A stretch of DNA of 36,981 bases from Diphasiastrum complanatum (Eukaryota > Streptophyta > Lycopodiopsida > Lycopodiales > Lycopodiaceae): NCBI GenBank assembly GCA_029204225.1, contig MU835710.1, positions 1 to 36,981 of the forward strand, in the 5' to 3' direction. Below, piece after piece: positions 11,291 through 21,340 of the stretch (its first letter is position 1; each line of letters begins with the position of its first letter). The notes under the pieces are model-generated. The model made no database searches, was not told where the DNA came from, and saw only the letters and a list, made by a program, of their open reading frames with translations. The translations under genes and the position numbers were made by a program.

Positions 11291-12686
11291 CAGTATTAAT
11301 GACAAGTGATGAAACCAAGGATACCTGGTACAATGATAGTGGTGCATCCAAGCACACGACTTCAAGGAAAGAGTGGTTTTCAGAACTCAAGGAAACTCAC
11401 AATGGTGATGAAGTTGGACAAGCTGGAAATTTGCTATTTGTTAAAGGAGTTGGAGTGGTACCAATGAAGTTAGCCAGCGGGAAGATAAAGCGGATAAGCA
11501 ATGTGCAATATGCACCTGGCTTAGCTAACAATCTACTATCTATTAGGACGATGGCTAATCAAAACTCAAGGTTGAGTTTGACAGCGACAAATGTCTTGTC
11601 AAAGACATCAAGAATCACTACAAAGTGATTGCTATAGGAGCTAGAGTCAATGGGAATCGACTCTACAAATTGAATGCAAGATCTTTTGCTCAAGCTATGG
11701 TAAGCACGGTTGATGGTCGAAGTGATCTTTGGCATCAACGATTCGGTCATATTAGTGCTCAAAGTTTACAGATTCTCAAAAGAGGTAATCTAGTTATAGG
11801 ATTGCTTGATATTTCTTTTGAAGAAAAAACTTGTGAAGGTTGCATTTTGGGAAAACAACACAGAGAGAGTTTTCCCAAAAGTGGAGCAAGGAGAGCCAAT
11901 GGCATTCTAGATCTTGTCCACAATGATCTATGTGGACCTATGCAAGCTAGATATCTTAGTAGCTACTATTACTTTATCACCTTCATTGATGATTATAGCA
12001 GATGCATTTGGATTTATTTCATAAGCAAGAAATCAGATGCTTTTGCTAAGTTCAAGGAATTCAAGGCATTAGTTGAAAAGCAAACAGGATGTTGCATCAA
12101 AACTTTGAGATCTGATGGAGGTGATGAGTATTTTTCGACAGAGTTTATTGATTTTTGCAAAGATCAAGGGATCAAGAGGCAGACTACAACACCTTATTCA
12201 CCACAACAAAATGGAGTTGTAGAACAAAAGAACAGATCTATTGTTGAGATGGCCAGGGCGATGCTCAAAAGCAAGGGTCTACCAAACACCTTTTGGGCAA
12301 AAGCTTGTAGCATTGATACGCACATCCTGAATCGGTGTCCTACAAAATCAATGGAAGGTAAGACACCTCATGAAGCTATTACTGGAAAGAAACCTAATAT
12401 TTCTCATTTGAGAGTATTTGGTTGTGATGCTTATGCTCATATTCCTGATGAGAAACGAAGGAAATTGGATGCAAAAACTATCAAGTGTATTTTTCTTGGA
12501 TATGATGAGAAGGCCAAGGCATACAGGATGTATGACACAAATGCACAGAAGCTTGTAATTTCTAAAGATGCTACATTTGACGAGATGGGCCAAGGTGAAC
12601 AATCTGAAGTAATCACTGAAGCTTTTGATGATGGAGCAAAAGTACAGGTCAAGAAGGAAGTGGATTTTGATATAGAAATCCATTAG
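11291..12686 (+). pseudogene. element C protease-integrase (frameshifted)
   Basis: The protease carries the aspartic active site as NDSGASKHTTS (about 11332-11364). A one-base shift near 11560 moves the frame. The downstream part holds the integrase: HHCC zinc finger with HQRFGH (about 11733) and CEGCILGKQH; the first catalytic Asp in HNDLCGPM; the second in FIDDYSR; the Glu in VVEQKNRS (about 12217-12240). It ends at a stop at 12684, caused by another one-base shift; similarity resumes in the next frame (KRVPKWYLSVTDG). The integrase core residues are all present, so inactivation is by breaks rather than active-site loss. Confidence 0.88.
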
Positions 12687-14234
12687 ACAAGACAAGCCTG
12701 ATGTTGAAATTCCCAAGAGAGTACCTAAATGGTACTTATCGGTTACAGATGGTGCAAAGAAGGGAGATACTCCCGAATCTAGTGAGCAGGGAGAGCTTAG
12801 AAGATCAAGTAGAAATCGAAAACCTCTTACAAGACGAAGTGTGGAGCAGATGGGCAACTCAACAAGTACAAGGCACGATTAGTTGCAAGAGGTTTTGAAC
12901 AGCAGGAAGGTATAGAATTTGAGAAGACCTTCGCACCTGAAGCCAAAATGGTAGCTATTCATTCTATCATTGCAATTTCTGCTTTCTATGGTTGGAAAAT
13001 CCAGCAAATGGACTTTAAATCCGCTTCTCTTAATGGAGTATTGGATGAAGAGATATATTTAGAGCAACCCCAAGGGTTTGTTGAGCCAGGAAGCGATCAT
13101 TTGGTTTGTAAACTCAACAAAGCCATATATGGATTGAAGCAGGCACCACAAGCATGGTACTCTTGCATTGATGAGCACTTCAAGCTAAGGGGAATGGTAA
13201 AGAGTGATGCTGATCCTAATCTTTACATTCTAAGGCAAGATTCAGATATAATGCTCATTGTGTTGTACGTGGATGATTTGATTATTACAGGAAGTAATGA
13301 GAGGTTAATTAATGAAATCAAATCAAATCTTTCCAATGCTTTTGACATGAGTGATCTAGGATTGATGCACTACTGTCTTGGCATTGAAGTATGGCAAAAA
13401 GAAGACATGGTCTTTCTTACACAAAGAAAATATGCACGAGATTTGCTTTATAAGTTCAATATGCGGGATTGTAAGCCCGTGAGTACACCTATGGATCTCA
13501 ACATGAAGCTTACTGCATATGATGAATCTGAAAAAGTGGATGCTTATTTGTACAGACAACTGGTGGGTAGTTTGATTTATTTGACACACACATGACCTGA
13601 TATTTCTTATATTGTTGGTGTTGTTAGTCAATTTATGCAAGATCCTAGTCAAGCTCACTGGAAGTCTACTAAACGTATTCTCAGATACATTCGAGGGACA
13701 TTGAATTTTGGTTTGAAGTATGATCAGCCTGAAGCGCCAATATTGATAGGATATACGAATGCTGATTGGGCAGGTGATATTGATGACAGAAGGTCTACCA
13801 GTGGTCATACATTCAATTATGGTACAGTTGCAATTTCATGGAGCAGCAAAAAGCAACCTACAGTAGCCTTATCCTCGACGAAAGCTGAATATCGAGCACT
13901 CAGCAATGCTACACAAGAAGCGATATGGTTACGAAGATTGCTTGTGGATTTAGGTCAACCACAAGTGGATGCAACTACTATATCTTGGGACAATCAAAGA
14001 TGCATTCACCTTGCCAAAAATCCAATTTTACATGCTCGAACCAAGCAGATCGAAATACATTATCATTTTGTTTGAGAGAAAATTTTTGATGGAGCCATTG
14101 ATCTTGTTTTCTGTAGATCTGAAGATCAAGTGGCAGATATTTTTACTAAGTCATTAGGTAGATGTAAATTTGAAAAGTTTCTTACTCTACTAGGAATAGA
14201 AGAATGTAATTTTATCATTGAGGGAGAGTGTTAG
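12687..14234 (+). pseudogene. element C reverse transcriptase-RNase H (broken)
   Basis: Near 12830-12855 the integrase tail joins KYKARLVARGFEQ directly; the usual RT N-terminal stretch (WVYK region) is missing, so about 0.1 kb or more is deleted. The RT proper follows with QMDFKSASLNG, KAIYGLKQAPQAWY and the catalytic YVDD at 13266-13277. RNase H shows NADWAGDIDDRRSTSGH, SSTKAEY and SWDNQR, supplying the D-E-D residues. Stops at 13593 and 14073 (both TGA where the family has Arg) split it. The reading frame ends at TAG 14232-14234 inside the first bases of the 3' LTR (TGTTAG), as is common in copia. Confidence 0.88.
14218..14228 (+). other. element C polypurine tract
   Basis: TGAGGGAGAG precedes the TG of the 3' LTR. 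Element D has the same purine string before its 3' LTR, showing that C and D are related lineages. Confidence 0.85.
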
Positions 14235-14481
14235 AAATCTATGATAAACTTCTTAGTTATTATTGTTTATGATGTACTTTATTACTAGTTGTAACTAGCC
14301 GTTGGCTAGTCTAGTAGTCTACTCCTAGGTTCTCCCTCTCTATCAGGGTTCAAAGTTTATATGTACATTTTACATTCAGTATGTGGTAGTGTGTGATAGA
14401 TTGATAGTGTGTGTTCTTCTTCCGGCTTCTTTGGTGATTGCTTATGGTGAATGCTTGATGTTGCATATCTGATTGTTGACA
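14229..14481 (+). repeat. element C 3' LTR (253 bp)
   Basis: TGTTAGAAATC to GTTGACA, matching 9262-9524. It is followed by the TTGTG duplication at 14482-14486. Confidence 0.93.
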
Positions 14482-14486
14482 TTGTG
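14482..14486. other. target-site duplication of element C, right copy
   Basis: TTGTG, identical to 9257-9261. Confidence 0.9.
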
Positions 14487-15559
14487 TGTGGTATTACTAA
14501 AAATTAGATTCAATGTGAAGTACGGTTCTGAAATAAGTGGAAGAGCAGTATGATACCGCGAGTTCCTCGGGTGTCAAAGACAACCATCGTCTGATAAAAA
14601 ATTGGAAAGTCATGGATGTCCGTGTTCTGATCAGAGTGAATAAACAAGCGCGAAAAACAACGATAGAGTGCATTCAATCACAACAGGCATTCATCTAGGT
14701 TATACACAGATAGAAAAGTTGATGCTGCTATATTACACTGAATAACCAAAAATTGACGACGTAACTGGGAGGCTCGAATAATACGTCTCATGGACGGAGC
14801 AATGACTAATATGTGCTTGGATGATCTATTTATAGATTTCATCCATGTATTAATTACATTGAATGTTTGTCACCTAATTAGAAAAGTCGTTGTACATGGA
14901 AGTTTATGGCTTCTGTGACAACTATACATAGTATATATACGGTCAACAAATCAGGATTGTTGACACGGATGAGGACGTTGCAAAATCTCTTTCTTCACAT
15001 TTTACGTGAAGTGGTTTTTCTACTTCGCAAATTACGGGAAGTGGCTGGGAACATTCCTCGTTCAAAACAGATAACCTTCAGCATTTTTCTCTCCTTTCAG
15101 GGTTTTGCGAAAAAGTCAAAGGTGCCTTTAAACAAGTTTTAAGGTGCCCTTAAAAAGGCGAAGATCTCTTTAACAGTTCAACTCTTTCGCTCTTTTCGAG
15201 AAAGCCGAAGGAGCCCTTAAAAAGTTGGCGAAGGTGTCTTTAACAGGTTAACCCTTAAAAATAGAGAACCTTCTGGAATTTTTTCTCTCTTCGCATTTTT
15301 CGAGAAAATGTGAAAAGGGGCGAAGGTGTTGAAAATGGTTAAACTGTTGAACTTTGAACAAGTTGACTTCTAAAAAATTAATTGAACGGAAGAAGTCGAA
15401 GGTAAGTGTTGCAATTTTCAAGAAAGTGCAAAAAATGCGAACTGTGACACTTAGTGTATTTTGCAAACTATTCAAAAATAATGTAAATCTGCAGACTTGT
15501 TCTAAATGCAAGTTTTGTGGAAGTCCTTGAAGATGGCCAAGTCTTCAATGACTTCAAGT
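14487..15559. other. non-coding repeat-derived spacer
   Basis: No gene. A palindromic TATA-like CTATTTATAG lies at 14826-14836. At 15090-15320 the sequence is built from GCGAAGGTG, CCCTTAAAAAG and TTTCGAGAAA strings. These recall the GCGAC/CCGAAGGTG arrays at 6840-7018 and the TTTTTCGC stretch at 5540-5620, so this is probably U3-like LTR sequence of the same family. Confidence 0.4.
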
Positions 15560-16215
15560 TATTAAATTTAACATCTGAACTTTAATCCACCTGGTGCGAG
15601 CAATGCTAGCTCTCCATACTTTGCATCCATATAACAAAATTGGAGCCACCAATGTGTTATAGTACTTTTTTTTTTCCCATCTCCAAAGTATTAGTTTTTT
15701 GCAAATAGTTTTCATTCTATAGAATAATTTTCAACCACCAACAAGTTTTGTGTCCACACAAGAGTCCATCTCAAAGTTATGTGGTAACTTTATCCCAAGG
15801 TATCTATACTCTTTAGAAACTTCCACATGTTCCTCATCACAATAGAGGATCTTTTATCTTCTTTGGTTGAAAAAGCATTACCTTAGTTTTACCAAGCTTT
15901 ATCATTAGAAAAAAATCTTCACAAACTTTTTCCAAATGTCGAGGTGTACAATTGGAGGCTATGAATGGTATTTGAAAGAAGTCACTTTTGCACCTCACTT
16001 TTGCCACCACTTTTTTGTAGAGCTGCCCCATTGCATGTCGAATGTCCGAATGTCCAAACACTAAGTTTGTCCATTCTATCCTCAAGCTTCTGCCCAAGGA
16101 ACGTATCACAGGCTTTCGCAAAATTCACAAAGCAACAATAAAGACTCATCAGAGGAGGTCCAACTCCAAAAAAGACCCCATAAGGAATGCCACATATGAT
16201 GGCAAATTGTTTCAA
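15560..16215 (-). pseudogene. LINE reverse-transcriptase relic
   Basis: On the minus strand, from 16215 down, LYCCFVNFAKACDTFLGQKL is the RT block normally ending in an F-D at the first catalytic Asp region. RHAMGQLYKKVVAKVRCKS is the block after it. KLGKTKVMLFQPKK is the post-YADD region, YRYLGIKLPHN the next, and TLVAPILLYGCKVWRASI (about 15615-15665) the C-terminal block. The order and wording match plant LINE-type RT. The catalytic YADD block is missing and the frame changes at least twice. There is no endonuclease, 5' end or poly-A visible. Confidence 0.78.
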
Positions 16216-17573
16216 TATAAATTATCAAAGTAAAATATTTTTCTTGTTTATCCACTTCATTTTTTAGGGCTAATTATTCCGTGGATAGGATAGTTTATGG
16301 CTCATTGAATAAAATTTATAACTTTTTAACCATAGCTTGGATTGAGAGGATTTTTGTGACATTAGAAAGAGCTTAACTAAAGCTTTCTAATGACACCCTA
16401 CATGACCTACTTTTAACCTACAATTCAAAAGTTATTTTGAAGTAGCGAGATCTACTACTTAGCATCACTATTGACCAAAATTAAGTTGGCATGAATGTGG
16501 TAGGGGTTGCCGAAAAAGAATCTTGTTTGGTGGTAGCATTTGCCAACTCTTTGGTGATCATTTCCTTCTCTAGTTGGACACCCTTGAAGTAGAGGGATCT
16601 ACTGATTAGCATCTTGGACCACCTACTTGACTTGATTTTGTGCACTACTGTGCAAGCATGCCTGTGTTGTACTTTTAGTTTCTTTCTATGTTCTATTATG
16701 ATGGTCTCCCATCTAATAGAATCAGAATGATCCTAAATGCGTTGCGTAGGGTGAGTATGAGTAGGATCCACTCTATTCATGGTTTCTATTGTTTGTTTAT
16801 GGGTTCTTCTATGGCGGTCTCCCAACTAGAAGAGAACTAAAAATAGAGGAATGAATAAACTACACCAAGGCGGTCTCCCTACTAGTGTGATGCAAATGGA
16901 CTATACAATTCTTAAACTAGCTCCACAAGGGAAAACAAAGTGAACAAAAGATAATTCCATAGTAACATTCACATAAATTAACCAAATGAGGAAAGCTTAG
17001 TGGGGCTCGAGCACCTACCACCAAGTATTCTATCCACAAGTGGGAACACAAGTTGCATGCATAAAATATCACAAAGTGGCTTTATTATCACAATGCTTAT
17101 GCAAGTGTTGTTGGAGGCCCAAATCCACTCCCATATATGGAAAGAGTGGTGGGCCTAAGCTTAAACATGCTTATGAGACTAAGTCCAAACTTAAAGCTAA
17201 TTAACTTGTGCACTTACACTAACTTAGAATTAAACTTAACTTGAACTTAGGAATTAAATCTTAAACTTAGACTTTATAAGTTGAACCATTACAAATGATT
17301 GTTTGTAATAGTTAAACGTAAATAGTAAAAGGTCTAAGCATAAGGTTTTCCTAATCTGAATTCACTTGTGGGCTTACAAAACACATGCCACAATAAATTC
17401 CTATCTTGGGCTAACATAAGGGACAATAGCCTGCTATACTTATTACTGAAATGCTGCTTTGTGATTCTAGACTTGCTTCAACTGCACATTGGCCTTGTCC
17501 TCATGCTACTTTGAGACTATTAGCTTATTCTTAAGCTTGATGAGTATATCAGTGTGTTATCTTGGCCCAATTT
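16216..17573. other. no recognisable gene; GGCGGTCTCCC motif repeats
   Basis: AT-rich spacer. GGTCTCCC followed by an ACTAG-like string occurs at about 16702, 16814 and 16869, with AGAGAACTA/ATAGAATCA-type sequence after it; this may be the remains of a short repeat. No coding similarity seen. Confidence 0.45.
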
Positions 17574-18173
17574 TGTTGAAATTATAGAGAAAGGACCATA
17601 AATTGACAAGACTGATTGATTGAAATGATTCACAAGAGTGATTGATTGATTGATCTATCAATTGTTACAAAACTAGCTCTCCGAATTAGATCTAGATTGG
17701 CAATTTCAATCAAGCGCAATCAAATAAGAGATTAAACATGCAAATCCGAGTACACATGTGGCGTACGGCCACTAGTACAACTATGATTAGAGAATGATTC
17801 TAATCAAGTTTAGATTGCATTTGCATCATAAGATCAACACACAATCATCTTCTTGGCTGGCTAAGGAGGTCTAGCATGTGTTTAGGAACCTAATTAGCAT
17901 TAGCTTTGCCTACTCTTGTCAAATTGACCTAACCATTAGGTCTACCAACTTTCGTAGTTAGGTCAGTCACCAACATCTTTGATTTTTGGAATTTGCTTCT
18001 AAATTCTAGGAAACTTGACCAAACATCCTATCTAACTCCTATGATCAAGATCTAACCTATCTGGGACTATTCTTCACAAATGTGAATAGCCTCCACACAT
18101 GTGGGACCCACCTATGTACAGATTTACATGGTTTAATCAAGCTATAATTTGCCAATTTTGATAATTTCTAACA
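17574..18173 (-). mobile_element. LTR of family A, minus orientation (600 bp)
   Basis: On the minus strand it starts TGTTAGAAATT at 18173, preceded by a polypurine-like GAGGAG, and ends TTTCAACA at 17574. It shares with the 27279-27922 LTR a CACATGTG-type palindrome, CAATCACTCTT and a GTCCT-TTCTCT block near the end. The polypurine tract on its upstream side marks it as a 3' LTR with its internal region lying to the right (18174 on). The five-base flanks do not match, so it is not a clean solo LTR. Confidence 0.6.
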
Positions 18174-18848
18174 CTCCTCAAATTTAGCCTGATAAGGCTA
18201 TAGTGTGAAGAATAGGCAAAATCTAGCTTGATTATTTTGCAATTTCATGTTCAGAGTGAATATCACATGTGTGGAGCACGTTCCCACGTGTGGAGGGTAG
18301 TCATAATCATTTTAGTTCATTTATGATAAGTTTGAATAGTCAATAGGCCTTAATCTTGAGTTTTGGTAGATGATTAGGCAAAATTTAGCTCGTCTAAGTT
18401 CGAGGTAGTGTGGGATTTTGACACTTGGCTTGATGGTAGAGGGCTAGTGACATTTAATCATGTGTTTTCATGTCGTGATGTGACCAATCAAAAGAGAAAG
18501 ATCCATAGAATTGGTCCAATCATATGCAAGAGATGCCAAGTCACTAGATCAATCAAATTTAGAGGTGATATGTAAGAGGTCAATCATATTGCTTGTTGAC
18601 TACACCTCTTCTAGCTCGAGTCACTATTAGAGAGTGAGAGAGAGTGATTCTACACTTAGTTTTTTGGAGAGATCTTGAGATTCTACACTTAGAGGTTTTT
18701 GCACATTCTCTCTCTACCCAAGAGTTTTTGTACTCTTTCTCTCTCTACCTAAGAGCAACCCACTTTTTTTACTTAGTTTGTTTTCATAAGTTGCCTCTCA
18801 ATGTGTCTGATGAATGGTGAATGATTCATGCGTGTTTAATGTGCTCTT
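18174..18848. other. non-coding, partly internal sequence of the preceding LTR element
   Basis: No gene. CACATGTG at 18264 and an ACGTGTGG variant nearby tie it to family A. The right part (18640-18760) has two copies of a CTCTCTCTACC-AAGAG-TTTTTG string and a GAGAGTGAGAGAGAG run. It ends at the TRIM element. Confidence 0.4.
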
Positions 18849-19001
18849 TGTTAGAAAGTCTCAAGGCTATAGCCCTTGCACAACACTCTAGGAACACAAA
18901 TGGATGGGTAGCTCAATGGTAGAGCACCCCATCGGAATGGGGGAGCTCCTAGGTTCAATCCCTAGCCTGACCACACACACCAAGTGTAAAGACTTTTCAC
19001 A
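18849..19001 (+). repeat. TRIM 5' LTR (153 bp)
   Basis: TGTTAGAAAGTC to GACTTTTCACA. Differs from the 3' LTR by about eleven substitutions and one indel. D-arm, T-arm and both promoter boxes are unchanged except for one base in the D loop. Confidence 0.9.
18902..18972 (+). ncRNA. tRNA-like sequence in TRIM 5' LTR
   Basis: A 71-nt cloverleaf can be drawn. The acceptor GGATGGG/CCTGACC has one mismatch and two G-T pairs. The D-arm is GCTC-AATGGTA-GAGC, the anticodon stem has four G-C pairs, and the T-arm is CTAGG-TTCAATC-CCTAG (perfect, loop fits TTCRANY). The A box TAGCTCAATGG is at 18909-18919 and the B box GGTTCAATCCC at 18952-18962. The anticodon loop lacks U33 and closes badly, so it is not a decoding tRNA. 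TTTT at 18994-18997 could terminate Pol III. Confidence 0.72.
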
Positions 19002-19014
19002 TTGTATCAGAGCC
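19002..19014 (+). other. TRIM primer-binding site
   Basis: TTGTATCAGAGCC, one mismatch from the initiator tRNA-Met site, abuts the 5' LTR end. Confidence 0.88.
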
Positions 19015-19065
19015 ATGGTTGTGGGTGTGGTCTAGGCGGGTGGTAGCTGAAAAGGGCTATACCTT

Positions 19066-19074
19066 GACGGGGAG
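19066..19074 (+). other. TRIM polypurine tract
   Basis: GACGGGGAG directly before the TG of the 3' LTR, a short purine tract for plus-strand priming. Confidence 0.75.
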
Positions 19075-19228
19075 TGTTAGAAAATGTCAAGGCTATAGCC
19101 CTTGCACAACACTCTGGGAACACATATGGAGAGGTAGCTCAATGGCAGAGCACCCCACCGGAATGGGGGAGGTCCCTAGGTTCAATCCCTAGCCCGACCA
19201 CACACACCAAGTGTAAAAACTTTTCACA
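19075..19228 (+). repeat. TRIM 3' LTR (154 bp)
   Basis: TGTTAGAAAATG to AACTTTTCACA, paired with 18849-19001. The next base begins homology to the interior of a family A LTR. Confidence 0.9.
19128..19199 (+). ncRNA. tRNA-like sequence in TRIM 3' LTR
   Basis: Second copy, 72 nt. A box at 19135-19145 and B box GGTTCAATCCC at 19179-19189 are intact. D and T stems are perfect. The 3' acceptor strand CCCGACC is more tRNA-like than in the other copy, but the 5' strand GGAGAGG pairs with it at only four positions. TTTT at 19221-19224. Confidence 0.7.
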
Positions 19229-19308
19229 AGAACGTCAACACTAACCACCAATGATGATGTGGCAAAATTAGTGGGATCTATTTGAGTCCTATTCTCCAAT
19301 TTTTGACA
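19229..19308 (+). repeat. element A 5' LTR remnant
   Basis: Matches 27448-27498 and then 27894-27922 of the 3' LTR: ACTAACCACCAATGATGATG, GTGGGATCT, then ATTTGAGTCCTATTCTC and the TTTTGACA end. The join falls in GATCT, present at both ends of the missing 395 bp. Confidence 0.85.
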
Positions 19309-19321
19309 CAGTATTAGAGCC
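19309..19321 (+). other. element A primer-binding site (decayed)
   Basis: CAGTATTAGAGCC follows TTTTGACA. It keeps GTAT-AGAGCC of the tRNA-Met site; the matching leader at 5025 has the intact TGGTATCAGAGCC. Confidence 0.7.
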
Positions 19322-20993
19322 AAGTCTAAGAGCATAGATAATGATCAAGATCTCTCCATTTTGTCAAAGGCATTGGTGCTAAAACCAATTTGAGAGAGGG
19401 CGAGTCTAACCAAATGATTACTTGGAGATTTGAAGTACAAATGAGTGTGTGAGTTCAAGTGTACTTCCCACACATGTGAGAGGTTGTTGTACTTGGTACT
19501 TTCACCATATCTAAGTGATTTTCAAGTTTGTGCTTCATACGAGTTGTGAAAGTGAAAGATCAAGCTTTGAGAGGATTTTGTGATCTCGACTAGTTTCCAA
19601 TGAGATTTTTGTTATGACTCGGCCAAAAATCTATTTTTTCATTATCAGGCACGTGTGATGTCCATCCACTTTGAGTATTTGTTGTAATCTCAAGGTAGAA
19701 CCAAATCAAGCAAGTGAGCGCTTGTTTGGAAGCTATTTGAGTGAGAATTTAGGTGCAAGTAATTTCAATCAAAATGGTTGAACCTAGATTTTGAGTTATT
19801 GACATTTTTTTGAGGTAGATAGGACACCTAAACTGGTGACTTTTGTCAAAGGGCAGCAAATCATTGCCATTGTAGAGAAAAACTTCAAGATAGCATTGTC
19901 AATCTAGGTTTTGAGATAGGATTTTGAGATCCTAGTCATATTGTTTCACTCCTACTCATAGTTCTTGAGTGTTTAATGCCCTGAAAAGGAGTCATAGAGG
20001 TGTGTGAAGCACATGTGGAGAGTGTGATCCAAAAATTCCAAGAGTTCCTTCCTTTGGAGAGGCCAAGATCTAGCAACTTAGGGTGATTGGCATTGTTGGA
20101 GAGTTCTAAAAGTGATTTTTTGAGATCTAAGTCACATTTTCCCACTCGTACTCAAGGATTTGAGTTTTTTTAACTTGAAAGAGAGTCATATAGTTGTGTG
20201 AGTCACATGTGTAGTGGTTTGATCCAAAAATCTTAAGATTTCCTTCCTTTGGAGAGGGCAAGATATAGAAACTCATTTCTTTACTTTGGTGGAAAATTTG
20301 TCTACTTCACGGTGATCAAATCTTGCTAAGTGGCATTACCTCTTTGTAAGCACATATCTTTGTGAGAAAGAAGCATCACATTTCTAAAAATTTGAATCTC
20401 ATTCCAACTCTAAAGAGGTAGAGTCATTGGTACTCGGTAAGTCCAATAGGGGTGAATAAATTCAATTTTTTGAGAAAAAATTTACATTGTATGTATGAAA
20501 CTCAAATAAGTTCTATTCAACTTTCTTTGTGAGAGTGCGAGGGTCAAGTTGTGATCCCATTGGGAGTCTAGAACAGGGAGGAGTCCATATTTGAATGTTC
20601 ATGCATGGTTGGGATCTTTGCGAATCTCTAGATGTCTAATTTTTAAGCTGGGTGAAAAATTCTTGAATAGATTGTTATCAAACCATTTCACGTCCATTCT
20701 AAATCTCAAGAGTGAGATTCTTTGGGGCAAGAGGGATTCCAAAAGGGGTCATTGGATCTGATCTTTGTGTGTTTGAATCAATTGTACATGTCAAGTTTAT
20801 GTGATCTAGTGTAGATCCTTTTTTTTGAGAATTTGTGTAATAGTTTGTTGTCAAATCAAATAAAATTCAATCCAAATCTCAAGAGTGAAATTCTTTGGGT
20901 CAAGAGTGAGTCCAAAATAAGTGATTAAGTTTGATTTTCATATATTTGAAACAAAACCCATTCTTTGTTCAAGAATCTCAAAAGTTGAGTGAA
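19322..20993 (+). repeat. element A leader with diverged tandem repeats
   Basis: Non-coding. 19918-20085 and 20113-20281 are two copies of one segment (GATCCAAAAAT then TTCCTTCCTTTGGAGAGG). 20701-20870 and 20873-20993 form another pair (AATCTCAAGAGTGA, ATTCTTTGGG). A CCAATAGGGGTG string recurs at 20446 and at 25807, beyond element D. CACATGTG palindromes lie at 19471, 20010 and 20204. Confidence 0.6.
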
Positions 20994-20998
20994 CTAGC
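20994..20998. other. target-site duplication of element D, left copy
   Basis: CTAGC, repeated at 25737-25741 directly beyond the other LTR. Confidence 0.88.
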
Positions 20999-21249
20999 AG
21001 TTAAGAAAACACAATTGAAAGCACCCGACCGGATCAATCACCACAACACAACGTCAAGTGCAACAAGAATACAGAATTACTCTCTTCAAACTGTATATTC
21101 AAGAACTAATGGTAAGTACAAAGATGAGTTCCTTAAAAACACTCAAAGGGCTCGTAAAAGAAAGATGGCCCGATAACTCTAGAACTAAACACACGTGGTG
21201 CCGTCGATATAGGAAACCACTGTATAAGTCGATCATTGCTATTTTAACT
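20999..21249 (-). repeat. element D 3' LTR (251 bp)
   Basis: Plus-strand AGTTAAGAAAAC to TTTTAACT. Read on the minus strand its first base is A rather than T (AGTTAAAATAG against TGTTAAAATAG in the other LTR). The coding-strand end is TTAACT instead of the usual CA. Confidence 0.9.
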
Positions 21250-21260
21250 CTCTCCCTCAA
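21250..21260 (-). other. element D polypurine tract
   Basis: Minus-strand TTGAGGGAGAG just upstream of the 3' LTR, the same purine string as in element C. Confidence 0.85.
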
Positions 21261-21340
21261 TGATCAACGTCACTTTTCATTTTAGAGTATACTCTATTCA
21301 TGGACCATACCTCCATGATAGCAATACAAGTAAAAGCTTT

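Larger units (their letters stand above)
9262..14481 (+). mobile_element. complete Ty1/copia retrotransposon, element C (5220 bp)
   Basis: All structural parts are visible: LTRs at 9262-9524 and 14229-14481, a primer-binding site at 9525, a polypurine tract before the 3' LTR, gag-PR-INT-RT-RNase H in copia order between 10351 and 14234, and TTGTG target duplications on both sides. The LTRs are roughly 93-95 percent identical outside one 10-13 bp indel, so insertion is not very recent. The polyprotein has at least six stop codons, two frameshifts and a deletion between INT and RT, so the copy is dead. Whether it inserted into a longer element B or beside it is unclear, because no B sequence is recognisable at the right-hand junction. 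Confidence 0.95.
18849..19228 (+). mobile_element. TRIM element with tRNA-like LTRs (380 bp)
   Basis: This is a miniature LTR retrotransposon. Two LTRs, 18849-19001 (153 bp) and 19075-19228 (154 bp), start TGTTAGAAA and end CTTTTCACA, and are about 93 percent identical. The 73-bp interior has only a primer-binding site (19002-19014) and a polypurine tract (19066-19074). It can encode nothing and would depend on another element's enzymes. Unusually, each LTR contains a complete 71-72 nt tRNA-like fold with Pol III A and B boxes, then a TTTT run four bases before the LTR end. The only comparable design I know is Cassandra, which carries 5S rRNA sequence instead. No target duplication is visible: the left flank is CTCTT and the right AGAAC. 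Confidence 0.88.

Noticed and set aside
12348-12857. 169-residue minus-strand ORF
   Set aside because: It is antisense to the integrase/RT region of element C, with no known motif.
17574-18173. Solo LTR
   Set aside because: Flanking five bases do not match and a polypurine tract adjoins its start, so it is more likely the 3' LTR of a truncated element.
18902-18972. Functional tRNA gene
   Set aside because: The anticodon loop lacks U33, the acceptor has a mismatch, and the unit is duplicated as part of an LTR.
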